From contig NZ_CP145607.1 in assembly GCF_036884275.1 (NCBI RefSeq), forward strand, positions 682,001 to 746,000: a stretch of DNA of 64,000 nt. Reading direction: 5' to 3'. Positions 9,230-18,841 of the stretch are shown here, piece by piece (positions within the stretch are counted from its first letter, which is position 1; each line of letters starts with the position of its first letter). The notes under the pieces are model-generated. The model worked only from the letters and a program-made list of their open reading frames with translations. It had not been told where the DNA came from and ran no database searches. Origin of the DNA: Sphingomonas kaistensis (lineage in GTDB: Bacteria; Pseudomonadota; Alphaproteobacteria; Sphingomonadales; Sphingomonadaceae). Both the position numbers and the translations under genes were made by a program.

Positions 9230-9433
9230 TCAGGCGCGCGCGGCGCTCGGTTCCATGGCGATGGTGTAGCGTTCGGTCGCCGCGCACTTGTCGCGAAACG
9301 TCAGGCGCTGCCATTCCATGCGGGCCTTGAGTTCGTCGCCGAACGGACCGCAGATTCGCTCCGTGCCGGGCTCGATCTCGCTGAAGGCGCAGTCGCGATA
9401 TTCGCCGCCGATGACCCAATAACGCTGACCCAT
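9230..9433 (-). CDS. small DUF4170-like protein
   Basis: A 67-residue protein starting MGQRYWVIGGEYRDCAF, with GGEY and a trailing RYTIAMEP segment. This resembles DUF4170 proteins, short cytosolic alphaproteobacterial proteins of unknown function. The ATG at 9433 is chosen because GAGGAG lies 6 nt upstream; longer in-frame starts have no such site. It lies between aceA and the divergent regulator, so it may share the regulated promoter region of the bypass operon. Confidence 0.7.
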   Translation of the reverse strand: MGQRYWVIGGEYRDCAFSEIEPGTERICGPFGDELKARMEWQRLTFRDKCAATERYTIAMEPSAARA

Positions 9434-9562
9434 GTCGGGCTCCTCAAAATGAAATGTCGTGACGCCTTGAAACATTGCCAGCGCGAGTCGGGCTCGGCGA
9501 AAAAAGCTCATTTGTCATATCGTGACTTGTAGGATTGTAGCGACGTTGACAGAATACAGGTC

Positions 9563-10966
9563 ATGGCGAACAAGCTTTTCCTCGGCGCGCGATTGAAGCG
9601 TCTCCGCCGCGACCGCGGTCTGCAGCAAACCGCCATGGCGGGCTTACTTGGCATTTCTCCAAGCTATCTCAATCACCTGGAGCGCAACCAACGCCCGGTG
9701 ACCGCGGCTGTCTTGCTGCGCCTGGCCGAGCGATTCGAAGTGGATATCCGAAGCTTCGCCAGCGACGGTGGGGAGCAGGGGTCGGCCGAACAATTGTCCG
9801 AAGTATTTGCCGACCCGATGTTCGCCGACCTCCAGATCGGCCGGCAGGAGATCGTCGAGCTGGCCGATAACAGCCCCGGAGTCGCGGAAGGCGTCACCCG
9901 CCTCTACACCGCGCTACGCGAACGGCGGCTGGCGCCGACGGCGATCGGTCCCGACGACGACGAACGCGCGCTGATCACGCCCGAGACGTGGGTTCGCGAC
10001 TTCATCCAGTCGCGCGCCAATCATTTTCCCGAGCTCGAGGAAGGTGCCGAGACACTGGGCGGCGCCCTTGGCGACCCGCTGTCGGTCGCCGAACCGCTCC
10101 GCCGCCGGCTCAAGGAAGCCTATGGGGTGTCGGTCACGGTGGTCGGGCCGGAGGAATTGCAGGGCGCGAGCCAGGTCTATGATCCGGAACGCCGCCTGCT
10201 GATGCTGTCCTCGCTGCTACGACCCGAGAACAAGACCTTCGGCATCGCCTACCAGCTCTCCCTGCTAGAATTTCATCCGATCATCGCCCGATTGCTCGAC
10301 AGCGCGCGGCCGCCCGATGCGGGCACCCGCCACCTTCTCCACATGAGCTTCGCCAATTATGCGGCGGGCGCGATCATGATGCCCTATGGCACGTTTCTCG
10401 CCGCCGCCGAGCGCTTCCGTTATTCGATCGACCGCCTCACCGCCGAGTTCGGCGCGAACGTCGAGCAGGTGTCGCACCGTTTCACCACCCTCGGCCGGCC
10501 GGGCGCCCGAGGCATTCCGTTCTTCATGCTGCGGATTGATCCCGCCGGAAATGTGTCCAAACGCTATGCGGGCGAGCGCTTCCCGTTTTCGCGCTTCGGG
10601 GGCACCTGCCCGCGCTGGAACCTCCACGTCGCCTTCCAGTCGGCGGGCCAAGCGGTGACCCAGTTGATCGAAACACCCGACGGCCACCGCTACTTCACCG
10701 TTGCCCGAACCATCGAACGACCGATCCGCAGCGCCTTGTCGGGCGGCCTTCTCGCCATCGGTCTGGGGTGCAGCATCGAACATGCGCACAAGCTGCATTG
10801 CGCCGAAGGCATCGATCTCGACCGCGCGCCGGTGACTCCGGTCGGTCCGGCCTGCTCGATCTGCCCGCGCCTCGACTGCGCCTTTCGCGCCACCCCGCCG
10901 GCGGGCGCGCAGCTTGCGGTCCACGAAAATCGCAAGACCATCTCGCCCTATCCGTTCGTGGCCTGA
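9563..10966 (+). CDS. XRE/ScfR (RamB-type) short-chain fatty acyl transcriptional regulator
   Basis: A 467-residue protein. Residues 8-62 form an XRE helix-turn-helix (LKRLRRDRGLQQTAMAGLLG, then SPSYLNHLERNQRPV). A middle ImmA/IrrE-like segment and a C-terminal DUF2083-type domain follow, with a Cys-rich CSICPRLDCAFRA. This is the architecture of RamB and of PrpC/MccR regulators that sense acyl-CoA status and control acetate, glyoxylate or methylcitrate genes. Its divergent position against aceA-glcB strongly suggests that it controls them. The ligand and sign of regulation are not visible in sequence. Confidence 0.88.
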   Translation: MANKLFLGARLKRLRRDRGLQQTAMAGLLGISPSYLNHLERNQRPVTAAVLLRLAERFEVDIRSFASDGGEQGSAEQLSEVFADPMFADLQIGRQEIVELADNSPGVAEGVTRLYTALRERRLAPTAIGPDDDERALITPETWVRDFIQSRANHFPELEEGAETLGGALGDPLSVAEPLRRRLKEAYGVSVTVVGPEELQGASQVYDPERRLLMLSSLLRPENKTFGIAYQLSLLEFHPIIARLLDSARPPDAGTRHLLHMSFANYAAGAIMMPYGTFLAAAERFRYSIDRLTAEFGANVEQVSHRFTTLGRPGARGIPFFMLRIDPAGNVSKRYAGERFPFSRFGGTCPRWNLHVAFQSAGQAVTQLIETPDGHRYFTVARTIERPIRSALSGGLLAIGLGCSIEHAHKLHCAEGIDLDRAPVTPVGPACSICPRLDCAFRATPPAGAQLAVHENRKTISPYPFVA

Positions 10967-11005
10967 CCTTTGCACCTCCGACACCAGCCGCTAAACGCCG
11001 CCGCC

Positions 11006-12073
11006 ATGTCCGATCTCGCATCCACCCTTCAGCGCATCGCCGCCGCGTCCGACCTCCCTTCGCTCGACGCCGAGCGGGTGGCGGCGCTGGGCAAGAGCGG
11101 CTGGGTCACGGCCTTGCTCAAGACGCTGGGGCAAATGAGCCAGGAAGAGCGCCAGACGCAGGGCCCGGCGATCCAAGGCCAGCGCGCCGAAGTCGCCGCC
11201 GCGATCGACGCGCGCAAGGCGGCGCTGGAAGTGGCCGAACTCGACCGCAAACTGGCGACCGAGCGCCTCGACCTCTCGCTCCCCGCCGCCGAACAGCCGC
11301 AGGGCAGCGTCCATCCGGTCAGCCAGGTGATGGACGAACTGGCCGAAATCTTCGCCGATCTCGGCTTCGCGGTTGCCGAAGGACCCGAGATCGAGAGCGA
11401 CTGGTACAACTTCACCGCGCTCAACATGCCCGAGATTCATCCCGCGCGGGCCATGCACGACACTTTCTATGTCGAGCCGCGCGAGGGCGTCGAGGGCACC
11501 TTTGTCCTGCGCACCCACACCTCGCCGGTGCAGATCCGCGCGATGCAGAGGCACGGCGCCCCCTTGCGCGTGATCGCGCCGGGGCGAGTCTATCGCTCGG
11601 ACAGCGACGCCACTCACACGCCGATGTTCCATCAGGTCGAAGGCCTCGTCATCGACCGCAACATCACGATGGGTCATCTCAAGTGGACGCTTGAGACCTT
11701 TCTCAAGGCGTTCTTCGAGCGCGACGACATCGCGATCCGGCTTCGGCCCTCCTACTTCCCCTTCACCGAACCCTCGGCCGAGGTCGATGTCGGCTGGTCG
11801 ATGGAAAACGGCCGCCGCGTGGTCGGAGGCAGCGAAGGGTGGATGGAAGTGCTGGGTAGCGGCATGGTCCATCCGCGCGTGATCGCCGCCGCCGGGCTCG
11901 ATCCCGATGAATGGCAAGGCTTTGCGTTCGGCACCGGGATCGATCGGCTGGCGATGCTCAAATATGGCATGAACGATCTGCGCCAATTCTTCGACGGCGA
12001 CCTTCGCTGGCTCAAGCATTACGGCTTCAGCGCGCTGGCCGTACCCACCTTGAGCGCGGGAGTGGGCGCATGA
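11006..12073 (+). CDS. pheS: phenylalanine--tRNA ligase alpha subunit
   Basis: A 355-residue class II synthetase subunit; the alpha2-beta2 enzyme charges tRNA-Phe. An N-terminal coiled coil (residues 1-95) is followed by the catalytic core with HPxxDEL-like [19 protein letters not shown], the TFY block [10 protein letters not shown], and motif 3 [17 protein letters not shown]. The ATG at 11006 gives the family N-terminus [11 protein letters not shown]. Its stop overlaps the pheT start (ATGA), implying coupled translation. Confidence 0.97.
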   Translation: MSDLASTLQRIAAASDLPSLDAERVAALGKSGWVTALLKTLGQMSQEERQTQGPAIQGQRAEVAAAIDARKAALEVAELDRKLATERLDLSLPAAEQPQGSVHPVSQVMDELAEIFADLGFAVAEGPEIESDWYNFTALNMPEIHPARAMHDTFYVEPREGVEGTFVLRTHTSPVQIRAMQRHGAPLRVIAPGRVYRSDSDATHTPMFHQVEGLVIDRNITMGHLKWTLETFLKAFFERDDIAIRLRPSYFPFTEPSAEVDVGWSMENGRRVVGGSEGWMEVLGSGMVHPRVIAAAGLDPDEWQGFAFGTGIDRLAMLKYGMNDLRQFFDGDLRWLKHYGFSALAVPTLSAGVGA

Positions 12074-14430
12074 AGTTCACCCTGTCCTGGCTCCGCGATC
12101 ACCTCGACACCGATGCGTCGGTGCAGGAGATCGCCGACAAGCTGACCGCGCTCGGGCTCGAGGTCGAAGGGATCGACAATCCGGCCGAGAAGCTCGCGCC
12201 CTTCGTGGTCGCCGAAGTGCTGAGCGCCGAGCGTCATCCGCAAGCCGACAAGTTGCAGGTGCTGCAGGTCGATGCCGGCAACGGCCCGATGCAGGTCGTC
12301 TGCGGCGCGCCTAATGCCCGCGCGGGCATGAAAGGCGTATTCGGGCCGCCGGGCGCTTACGTTCCCGGCAGCGATTTCACGCTCAAGGTCGCGGCGATCC
12401 GCGGGGTCGAGAGCAATGGCATGATGTGCTCCGAGCGCGAGCTCGAACTGGGCACCGGGCACGACGGGATCATCGAACTGCCGGCCGAAGCGCCGGTCGG
12501 GCAGAGCTATGCCGCTTATGCCGGGCTCGAAGACCCGGTGTTCGACATTGCGGTGACGCCCAACCGCCCCGACTGCTTCGGCGTCCGCGGCATCGCCCGC
12601 GACCTCGCTGCAGCCGGCCTCGGCACCCTGCGCGAACGCCCGGTGCGCCCGCTGGCGGAAGACGGCGCCAATCCAGTCGCGATCACCATCGAGAAAGGCA
12701 GTGGCTGCGAAGCCTTTGCCGCGCGCCTGATCCGCGGCGTCAAGAACGGCCCCTCGCCCGACTGGTTGCAGGCCCGCCTCCGCGCCGTCGGCCTGCGTCC
12801 GATCTCGGCACTGGTCGATGTCACCAATTTCTTCTCGATCGACCAGGCTCGCCCGCTTCACGTCTATGACGCGGCGTTGCTGAAGGGCGGAATCACGGTC
12901 CGTCGCGGCAGGCAGGAGCGCTTCGATGCGCTCAACGACAAGGCGTACGAAGCGGTCGCCGACGATTGCGTCATCGCCGACGACAGCGGCGTGCTCGGCC
13001 TCGGCGGGGTGGTCGGCGGGGTGTCGACCGGGGTCACCGAAACGACCACCGACGTCCTGCTCGAATGCGCGTGGTTCGATCCTGTCGCCATCGCCCGCAC
13101 CGGGCAGCGCCACCAGGTCCACACTGACGCCCGCGCCCGCTTCGAGCGCGGGGTCGATCCGCTGACGCTCGAAGAGATGACCGACGCCGCGACGGCGATG
13201 ATCGTCGAACTGTGCGGTGGAGCGCCGAGCCAGCGCAGCATGGCGACCTCTTCCCGGTGGAGCCAGGTCACCGCACCGCGCACGATCGCCCTGCGTTCGG
13301 AGCGGCTTGAAAGCCTCGCCGGCCTCAGCCTGCCGACCGACGAGCAGAACCGCATCCTGACCGCGCTTGGCTTCCAGAGCGGGCCGAACGGCTGGACCGT
13401 CCCCGGCTGGCGCCCGGACATCGATGGCGAGGCCGACCTGGTCGAGGAAGTCGCCCGGGTCGCCGGGCTCGACCTCCTGCCCTCGACCCCTTTGCCGCGC
13501 GACGCCGGTGTCGCCAAGGCGGTCGCCCTGCCCTCCCAGCGCCTCGAGCGCCGGGTCCGCCGTGCCGCCGCCGCACGCGGCTTCAACGAAGCGATCACCT
13601 GGAGCTTTATCTCGGAGGCCGATGCCGCCCTGTTCGGCGGCGGGGCGCACGTCCTCGCAAACCCGATCAGCGAGGAGATGAAGGTCATGCGCCCCTCGCT
13701 CCTCCCCGGCCTCGCCCGCGCGGCCGCCCGCAACCTGTCGCGCGGCGCCACCAGTGTCCGCTTGTTCGAACTCGGCCGCCGCTATCTTGCCGACGCCGAA
13801 CGCCCGACCCTGTCGCTGCTGATGGCCGGCGACGCTGACCCGCGTTCATGGCAGTCGGGCAAGGCGCGCCCGTTCGATGCCTATGACGTCAAGGCGGCAG
13901 CCCTCGCCCTCCTCGGCGAAGCGGGCGCGCCGGTCGCCAACCTCCAGCTCGCGCAGGGCGCTGGCGACGCCTTCCACCCCGGCCGCTCGGCGACGCTGCG
14001 GCTGGGCAAGGCCGAACTGGCGCGCTTCGGCGAACTGCATCCTGCGCTCGCCAAGGCCCTCGACCTGCCCGCCGGCACGCAGGCCGCCGACCTTTATCTC
14101 GACGCGCTACCGGCGGCCCGAGACAAGGGCCGCGCTCGCCCCGCCTTCACTCCGCCTGCGTTGCAGCCGCTGACTCGCGATTTCGCGTTCGTGGTGCCCG
14201 ATGGTCTTGCCGCCGGCGACCTGGTCCGCACCATCCGCGGGGCCGACAAGACGCTGATCACCGACGTCCGCGTGTTCGACCGCTATCAACCGGCGGGCGG
14301 CGACCTCAGTCTCGCGCTCGAAGTCGCGCTGCAACCGACCGACAAGACGCTGACCGAGGCCGATCTCGCGGCGCTATCGGACAAGGTCGTCGCAGCCGCA
14401 GCGAAACTCGGGGCGACGCTCCGGACCTAG
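12070..14430 (+). CDS. pheT: phenylalanine--tRNA ligase beta subunit
   Basis: A 786-residue protein beginning [17 protein letters not shown]. The tRNA-binding EMAP-like domain (about 40-150), the B3/B4 editing domain (200-370), the B5 domain and the C-terminal FDX-ACB domain (from about 695, [17 protein letters not shown]) are all recognisable. It is the non-catalytic but editing and tRNA-binding partner of PheS. It starts within the last codons of pheS (ATGA) and its last 4 bases overlap the convergent plsC gene. Confidence 0.97.
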   Translation: MKFTLSWLRDHLDTDASVQEIADKLTALGLEVEGIDNPAEKLAPFVVAEVLSAERHPQADKLQVLQVDAGNGPMQVVCGAPNARAGMKGVFGPPGAYVPGSDFTLKVAAIRGVESNGMMCSERELELGTGHDGIIELPAEAPVGQSYAAYAGLEDPVFDIAVTPNRPDCFGVRGIARDLAAAGLGTLRERPVRPLAEDGANPVAITIEKGSGCEAFAARLIRGVKNGPSPDWLQARLRAVGLRPISALVDVTNFFSIDQARPLHVYDAALLKGGITVRRGRQERFDALNDKAYEAVADDCVIADDSGVLGLGGVVGGVSTGVTETTTDVLLECAWFDPVAIARTGQRHQVHTDARARFERGVDPLTLEEMTDAATAMIVELCGGAPSQRSMATSSRWSQVTAPRTIALRSERLESLAGLSLPTDEQNRILTALGFQSGPNGWTVPGWRPDIDGEADLVEEVARVAGLDLLPSTPLPRDAGVAKAVALPSQRLERRVRRAAAARGFNEAITWSFISEADAALFGGGAHVLANPISEEMKVMRPSLLPGLARAAARNLSRGATSVRLFELGRRYLADAERPTLSLLMAGDADPRSWQSGKARPFDAYDVKAAALALLGEAGAPVANLQLAQGAGDAFHPGRSATLRLGKAELARFGELHPALAKALDLPAGTQAADLYLDALPAARDKGRARPAFTPPALQPLTRDFAFVVPDGLAAGDLVRTIRGADKTLITDVRVFDRYQPAGGDLSLALEVALQPTDKTLTEADLAALSDKVVAAAAKLGATLRT

Positions 14431-15110
14431 GCTTCGAGCGCGTTGATCGCGCAGTGGACCCGTTCCTCGATCTCGGCGCGCTTGAGGCCGGCGGGAATGG
14501 TCTCGCCGACCTTGAAGCGGATCACGCCGGGGTATTTGACCAGCCCCTTGGGCCAGACCTTGCCGCTGTCATGCGCCACCGGCACCACAGGCAAGCCAAG
14601 CGCGCGATACAGCCCCGCGAAGCCGGGACGAAGCTCGGGCGTCTCGCCAACCGGTACGCGGGTGCCTTCGGGGAAGATCACCACCGGGCGGCCTTCCGCG
14701 ATGGCTTGTTTCCCCCGCTGCATCATCTCGCGAAGCGCACTGGCGCCAGCTTCGCGATCGACGCCAATCACACCGAAGCTCTTCATCGTCGGCCCGAGCA
14801 GCGGGGTGTTCACATATTCCTGCTTCATCACCACCACCGGCGTCTTTACCCGCAGTAGCGTCTCGATCGTCTCCACCATCGCCTGATGTTTGAAGGCAAC
14901 GAGATACGGGCCGTCAGGAATCTCGCCTTCCATCTCGAACCGGATGCCGAGCAGGCGGGTGACCAGGATATGGTGAAACGACGCCCAGCCGCGGATTACC
15001 TTGCGCACCGGGCCGCTGCCGAACCGCGCGGCAATCAGGGTCGCGACACAATAAAGGATCGTGCCGGGATAGAAGATCAGGAAATACAGGATCGAACGGA
15101 TCAGGGCCAT
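14427..15110 (-). CDS. plsC: 1-acyl-sn-glycerol-3-phosphate acyltransferase
   Basis: A 227-residue integral-membrane acyltransferase. An N-terminal hydrophobic segment (residues 5-28) precedes the catalytic block HQAMVE (His-x4-Glu rather than the usual Asp) and the PEGTR phosphate-binding motif. It acylates lysophosphatidate to phosphatidate in the inner membrane. The HQSxxE-type variant, with Glu in place of Asp, is common in alphaproteobacterial PlsC. It lies 9 bases after the YdcF-like gene on the same strand. Confidence 0.9.
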   Translation of the reverse strand: MALIRSILYFLIFYPGTILYCVATLIAARFGSGPVRKVIRGWASFHHILVTRLLGIRFEMEGEIPDGPYLVAFKHQAMVETIETLLRVKTPVVVMKQEYVNTPLLGPTMKSFGVIGVDREAGASALREMMQRGKQAIAEGRPVVIFPEGTRVPVGETPELRPGFAGLYRALGLPVVPVAHDSGKVWPKGLVKYPGVIRFKVGETIPAGLKRAEIEERVHCAINALEA

Positions 15111-15119
15111 CGAACTACT

Positions 15120-15650
15120 CTACATGTCCAGCCAGAACGCCGCCCGGCGCACCAGATAGAAATTATATTCCTTGAACAGAAGCAGCAGGCTCGGCCGGGT
15201 CTGCACCGCGTCCTCGATGATCGTCGTGTCCGGCAGATCGCTCGCAAACTCATAGGCCGCTCGGCGCATGTGATAGTCGCTGGTGACCAGCCGCAGAGAG
15301 CGATAACCCCGCTTGATCATCCATCGCCGCGCTTCTTCGGCATTGCTGCGGGTATCGACCGCTTCCGAGCCCAGATCGACGCAGCAGCGCAAGGTCTTGA
15401 GCGTGCCCCGGCCTAGTCGCCGCGCCAGATCTTCTCGCGTGACGCTGGGATCGGCGCCCGAGATCAGCATCCGCTTGGCCTCGCCGCGCTTCATGATCGC
15501 CATGCCGCGCTCGATCCGGCCCTTGCCGCCGGTCAGCACCACCACCGCTTCGGTCCGCGTCGCCTCGGCCGGCTTGGCCAAGGTCACGCTGAATAGCGCG
15601 AAGCCGAGCGCGTAGAGGAGCGCGAGAAAGGCCGTCAGGCGAAGGATCAT
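15120..15650 (-). CDS. YdcF/DUF218 family membrane-anchored protein
   Basis: A 176-residue protein with one N-terminal transmembrane segment (residues 3-22) and a DUF218 domain: VVVLTGGKGRIERGMAIMK, LISGADPSVTRED, DTRSNAEEARRWM and VTSDYHMRRAAYEF. DUF218 proteins include SanA and YdcF; they are linked to envelope integrity, and their activity is unproven. The start codon overlaps the ftsX stop (ATGA-type overlap, 15647-15650), so it belongs to the ftsE-ftsX-ydcF-plsC operon. Confidence 0.88.
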   Translation of the reverse strand: MILRLTAFLALLYALGFALFSVTLAKPAEATRTEAVVVLTGGKGRIERGMAIMKRGEAKRMLISGADPSVTREDLARRLGRGTLKTLRCCVDLGSEAVDTRSNAEEARRWMIKRGYRSLRLVTSDYHMRRAAYEFASDLPDTTIIEDAVQTRPSLLLLFKEYNFYLVRRAAFWLDM

Positions 15651-16510
15651 AAGCCTCGCGCCAATGCCTGCTGAAGCGCGCGTCTGGCAACCAGGGTCGC
15701 AAAAACCGCTTGAAGGAGTGGCAACAGCGCCAGCAACGCAAGCCCGCCTGCGGCCAGTGCTGGCGCTCCGGCCGCGCCGCCGAGCAGGCCGCGTGCCGGG
15801 ATTAGCGCCGCGATCAGCACCACCGCCGCCGCCACCACGCCCGCCGCGCTCCCGGCCAGTACATCGACCGCGATCCGGCGCTGTACCAAGGACAAAAGCT
15901 GCTCGTCGGTCGCGCCGATGCCGTGGAGCACGTCGAGCGTGCTGCGATTGGTGTCGAGCATCGCCCGCGCTGCCAGTGTCACCGCTCCTGCAAGCGCTGC
16001 GGCAAGCACGATCAGCAGTCCCGCGACCAGCACCGCCAGTCCGCGCAAGGTGTCGAGGAGCGGGGCCAATTCGGACGAATAAGGCGTCAGACGCGCGTTC
16101 GGCACCGCCCGCGCCAGCCGCGACGCGGCCGCTTCTCCGCCGCCGGTCACGCTGACGTCGGCCAGCACCGGTAGCGGCAGGTCGAGCTGCTCCGAGGCGG
16201 GGCCGAGCCACGCGCGGAGCGTCTTGCGGAGCTCCTGGTCAGGCACCCGGTCGATCGATGTAACGCCCGGCGTGCTGCGCAGCAGCGCCTCGGCCCGCGC
16301 GGCATCGGCCGGCGTGCCCGTCACCTGCAGCGACCAGCGCCCGGCGGCCGATGACGACAGGTCGGTCACCGCGCCCAGCACGGCCAGGCCGGCCACGCCG
16401 ACCACCAGGCTCACAAAGGTCATCAGCCCGACGATCCACGGCGCCGCGCGGCGCTTCTGCTCGGGCAGCAGGCGACGCATCGAGGCCGGCGGCAACAGCG
16501 CGGCCTTCAT
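15647..16510 (-). CDS. ftsX: cell division ABC transporter permease FtsX
   Basis: A 287-residue protein with four predicted membrane spans (about 30-55, 155-180, 200-225 and 250-280) and a periplasmic ECD loop between the first two. It pairs with FtsE to transmit ATP hydrolysis to septal cell-wall hydrolases. ATG 16508-16510 overlaps the ftsE stop by 4 bases. The cytoplasmic N-terminus is basic (PEQKRRAAPW), as usual for the family. Confidence 0.92.
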   Translation of the reverse strand: MKAALLPPASMRRLLPEQKRRAAPWIVGLMTFVSLVVGVAGLAVLGAVTDLSSSAAGRWSLQVTGTPADAARAEALLRSTPGVTSIDRVPDQELRKTLRAWLGPASEQLDLPLPVLADVSVTGGGEAAASRLARAVPNARLTPYSSELAPLLDTLRGLAVLVAGLLIVLAAALAGAVTLAARAMLDTNRSTLDVLHGIGATDEQLLSLVQRRIAVDVLAGSAAGVVAAAVVLIAALIPARGLLGGAAGAPALAAGGLALLALLPLLQAVFATLVARRALQQALARGL

Positions 16511-17199
16511 GGCTGGTTTTCCTCGGGCGACCGGGTCGGCGGATTGCGCAGTTCGCCGGTAGGGTCGGACAGCTGCCCATTCTCGAGCCGCATCATGCGC
16601 GCGCCCTTGACCGCGCCGATCAGCGACAGGTCGTGGGTCGCGACCACCACGGTGGTGCCGAGACGATTCAAGGCCTCGAAAAGGTGGATCAGGCGATCGG
16701 CCATGGCAGCATCGACGTTGCCGGTCGGCTCGTCCGCGACCAGCAGTTCGGGCCGGGCGATCACCGCGCGGGCGATCGCGACACGCTGCTGCTCCCCGCC
16801 CGACAGGGTCGGCGGTCGCGCACTCGCCCGGTCGGCGAGGCCGACCCAAGCCAGCATCTCGCGCACCGGGCCTTCGATCTCACGGTCGTAATAGCCGGCG
16901 ATCCGCAGCGGCAGCGCGACATTGTCGAAGGCCGACAGATGCCGGACCAGGCGGAAATCCTGAAACACCACGCCGATCCGGCGCCGAAACGCCGGAAGCG
17001 CTTCGCGAGGCGCTTCGCCGACATCCTCGCCGAACAGCCGCAGCCGCCCGCGGGTCGGGCGCTGGGCAAGATAGAGAAGCTTCAGAAGTGACGTCTTGCC
17101 GGCGCCGGACGGACCGGTGAGGAAATAGAAGCCGCCCGGCGCAAGGCGCAGATCGAGGCCGGCCAGCACCTCCGCGCCGGTCCCATATCGCAAGCCCAC
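16507..17199 (-). CDS. ftsE: cell division ATP-binding protein FtsE
   Basis: About 230 residues from a GTG at 17199. It is an ABC ATPase with Walker A GPSGAGKTS, signature LSGGEQQRVAIARA, Walker B LLVADEPTGNVD and H-loop ATHD. It works with FtsX at the divisome. Family members begin some residues earlier, with an I/VxFxxVGLRY strand. The frame stays open upstream to a TGA and encodes ALVEFDG just before the GTG, so a non-ATG start such as CTG at 17226 (GAGGGGG 5 nt upstream) may be used. No ATG is available. Confidence 0.93.
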   Translation of the reverse strand: MGLRYGTGAEVLAGLDLRLAPGGFYFLTGPSGAGKTSLLKLLYLAQRPTRGRLRLFGEDVGEAPREALPAFRRRIGVVFQDFRLVRHLSAFDNVALPLRIAGYYDREIEGPVREMLAWVGLADRASARPPTLSGGEQQRVAIARAVIARPELLVADEPTGNVDAAMADRLIHLFEALNRLGTTVVVATHDLSLIGAVKGARMMRLENGQLSDPTGELRNPPTRSPEENQP

Positions 17200-17338
17200 G
17201 CCGTCGAACTCGACCAGTGCGGCCAGGACCGCCCCCTCTTCTTCTTGTGCTTCAGAGCCGCGTCTAGCTTGCCAATGGATTCACGAAAAGGTTACGCATC
17301 GTTTCAGTACCCGTTTCACAAGAGAAAGCGCCCGGCCC

Positions 17339-18340
17339 ATGATCCTGACCTGCCCATCGTGCGGGACGCGCTACGTGGTCAAGGACGGTGCGATCCCGCC
17401 CGCCGGCCGCACGGTTCGTTGCGCCCAGTGCAAGCATAGCTGGCACCAGGATCCCGATCCCAGCGCCGAAAGAGAGATCGAAAGCCAGCTCGATGCCGGC
17501 CAAAGCGCCGCCGCGAGCGACCCCACGCCTTTCCCATTCGGCGACGATCGCGGTGCGGAATGGGAAAGCCGTTCAGGCGATACGGCGCCGCCGTCCAACG
17601 ACGCTTCGGTCAGCGATGCCAACGACGACCTGCATACCGACCGCACGGAAACGCCCTCCGCCAGCATGCTCGGCGAGCCCGAAACCGCGGCCTCCATGCC
17701 GCAAGAAGTCGCCGCGGCGCCCGAGCCTTATCCCGAGACAGCGGTGCCGGTGGATGCCGACCTGTCCCAGCAGACTGAGCGAGAATCTCCGGCCGAAGAC
17801 GTCCGATCCTCGCACCCGATGCGAGCCGGACGGACGGAGGCCGACGACGTCTACAGCCCCTTCGCCACCGAAGCCGAGGATGGCGAACCGCGCCGCAAAT
17901 GGCCGATGGTGCTCGGCATCCTGCTGGTCGTGATCGCCGCGTTGGCCGCCGCCATCTATTTCCTTGCTCCGACCGAACTGAAGGGTCGCCTCGGCTTGGC
18001 ACAGTCCACTTCGGATGAACTGATGGTGCAGATCCAGCAGAATGGCCGCACCCAGCTCGCCAGCGGCAACCAGTTGTTCGAGGTCAGCGGCGTCGTCCGC
18101 AACGAAACCGACAAGACCGTGCCTGTCCCGCCGCTCAACGCCCGCCTGCGCAGCCTGGAACAGAAGGTGGTCTACAGCTGGACCATCGCCATTTCGCCTC
18201 AGCAATTGGCGCCTGGTGCAAGTGCCAGCTTCAACAGCGCCAATCTCGACGTGCCGAGCGATGCCGCCTGTCTCGAGCTGTATTTCGACAAGGACAAGAA
18301 GTTCGATCGCTGCAAGCCGATCACCTCGGCCGGCGCCTGA
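17339..18340 (+). CDS. MJ0042-type zinc-ribbon membrane protein (DUF3426-like)
   Basis: A 333-residue protein. Residues 1-40 form a zinc ribbon (MILTCPSCGTRYVV, then RCAQCKHSW) of the MJ0042 type. A long acidic, low-complexity linker of about 150 residues follows, then one transmembrane segment (VLGILLVVIAALAAAIYFLA). The C-terminal periplasmic domain (FEVSGVVRNETDKTVPVPPL) resembles DUF3426. This architecture is common in proteobacteria, and its role is unknown. It is divergent from ftsE across a 139-base gap. Confidence 0.85.
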   Translation: MILTCPSCGTRYVVKDGAIPPAGRTVRCAQCKHSWHQDPDPSAEREIESQLDAGQSAAASDPTPFPFGDDRGAEWESRSGDTAPPSNDASVSDANDDLHTDRTETPSASMLGEPETAASMPQEVAAAPEPYPETAVPVDADLSQQTERESPAEDVRSSHPMRAGRTEADDVYSPFATEAEDGEPRRKWPMVLGILLVVIAALAAAIYFLAPTELKGRLGLAQSTSDELMVQIQQNGRTQLASGNQLFEVSGVVRNETDKTVPVPPLNARLRSLEQKVVYSWTIAISPQQLAPGASASFNSANLDVPSDAACLELYFDKDKKFDRCKPITSAGA

Positions 18341-18341
18341 C

Positions 18342-18548
18342 CTACTCGAACTGAAGCAGGATCTGCGTCTGCCCGGCTTCGTCGGTGCGGACGGTCCGCT
18401 GATGGGGCGCATTGGTCCGCCCGTCGCGTACTTCGGCAGCGATGATGATCTGCACCAGGGCTTGCGTCTGCGCGCCCGCCATCTGCGGCGGCGACGGAGG
18501 TGTCGCCGTGTTCGCCGCAAGAACGGTCAGGAGCGCGAGGGGCAGCAT
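18342..18548 (-). CDS. small exported hypothetical protein
   Basis: A 68-residue frame starting MLPLALLTVLAANTATPPSP. A short hydrophobic signal-like start is followed by AQTQALVQIIIAAEVRDGRT and an ILLQFE end. No family is recognised. The ATG at 18548 is preferred over an in-frame TTG three codons upstream, though neither has a good ribosome binding site. It converges on the zinc-ribbon gene with one base between stops. A perfect inverted repeat lies about 30 bases upstream and may be its operator. Confidence 0.5.
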   Translation of the reverse strand: MLPLALLTVLAANTATPPSPPQMAGAQTQALVQIIIAAEVRDGRTNAPHQRTVRTDEAGQTQILLQFE

Positions 18549-18576
18549 TGCAACCAAGGCTACGAATGGCGCGCCA

Positions 18577-18601
18577 AAAGGTAAACGGGCTGTTTACCTT
18601 T
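18577..18601. promoter_or_regulatory. perfect 10-bp inverted repeat (candidate operator)
   Basis: AAAGGTAAAC at 18577-18586 and GTTTACCTTT at 18592-18601 are exact inverses around a 5-base spacer. The AT-rich arms in a GC-rich genome and the lack of a T-run suggest a protein-binding site rather than a terminator. It lies between the start of a small exported gene (minus strand) and the tRNA-Leu gene (plus strand). Confidence 0.6.
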
Positions 18602-18706
18602 GCTCCAATATGGAACGATCCATCGGCGGTTGCGCTGCTCAAAGGGCGCTGCTAGAGGCACGCGCCTTGCCACCGGCCCTCTTGTTCAGAGAAGGCCGAC
18701 AAACAT

Positions 18707-18793
18707 GCGGTCGTGGCGGAATTGGTAGACGCGCAGCGTTGAGGTCGCTGTGGCCGAAAGGCCGTGGAAGTTCGAGTCTTCTCGACCGCACCA
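18707..18793 (+). tRNA. tRNA-Leu (anticodon GAG)
   Basis: The acceptor stem GCGGTCG pairs with CGACCGC, followed by discriminator A and an encoded CCA (18791-18793). The anticodon arm CAGCG-TTGAGGT-CGCTG puts GAG at 18741-18743. A long variable arm (TGGCCGAAAGGCCG) marks a class II tRNA, and the T arm carries TTCGAGT. It decodes CUC/CUU leucine codons. Confidence 0.96.
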
Positions 18794-18841
18794 CCCCCTC
18801 CCTGGCAGGGAGGGGGCACCTCCCCCGAAAAACTGGATCAG

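Noticed and set aside
9547..9552. TTGACA, a perfect -35-like hexamer before the RamB-type regulator
   Set aside because: It is only 11 bases from the start codon, so the -10 element would fall in the coding region; no -10 was seen.
12019..13650. Long open frame antisense to pheT
   Set aside because: GC-rich third positions keep the opposite strand open; the protein has no recognisable domain while pheT is complete.
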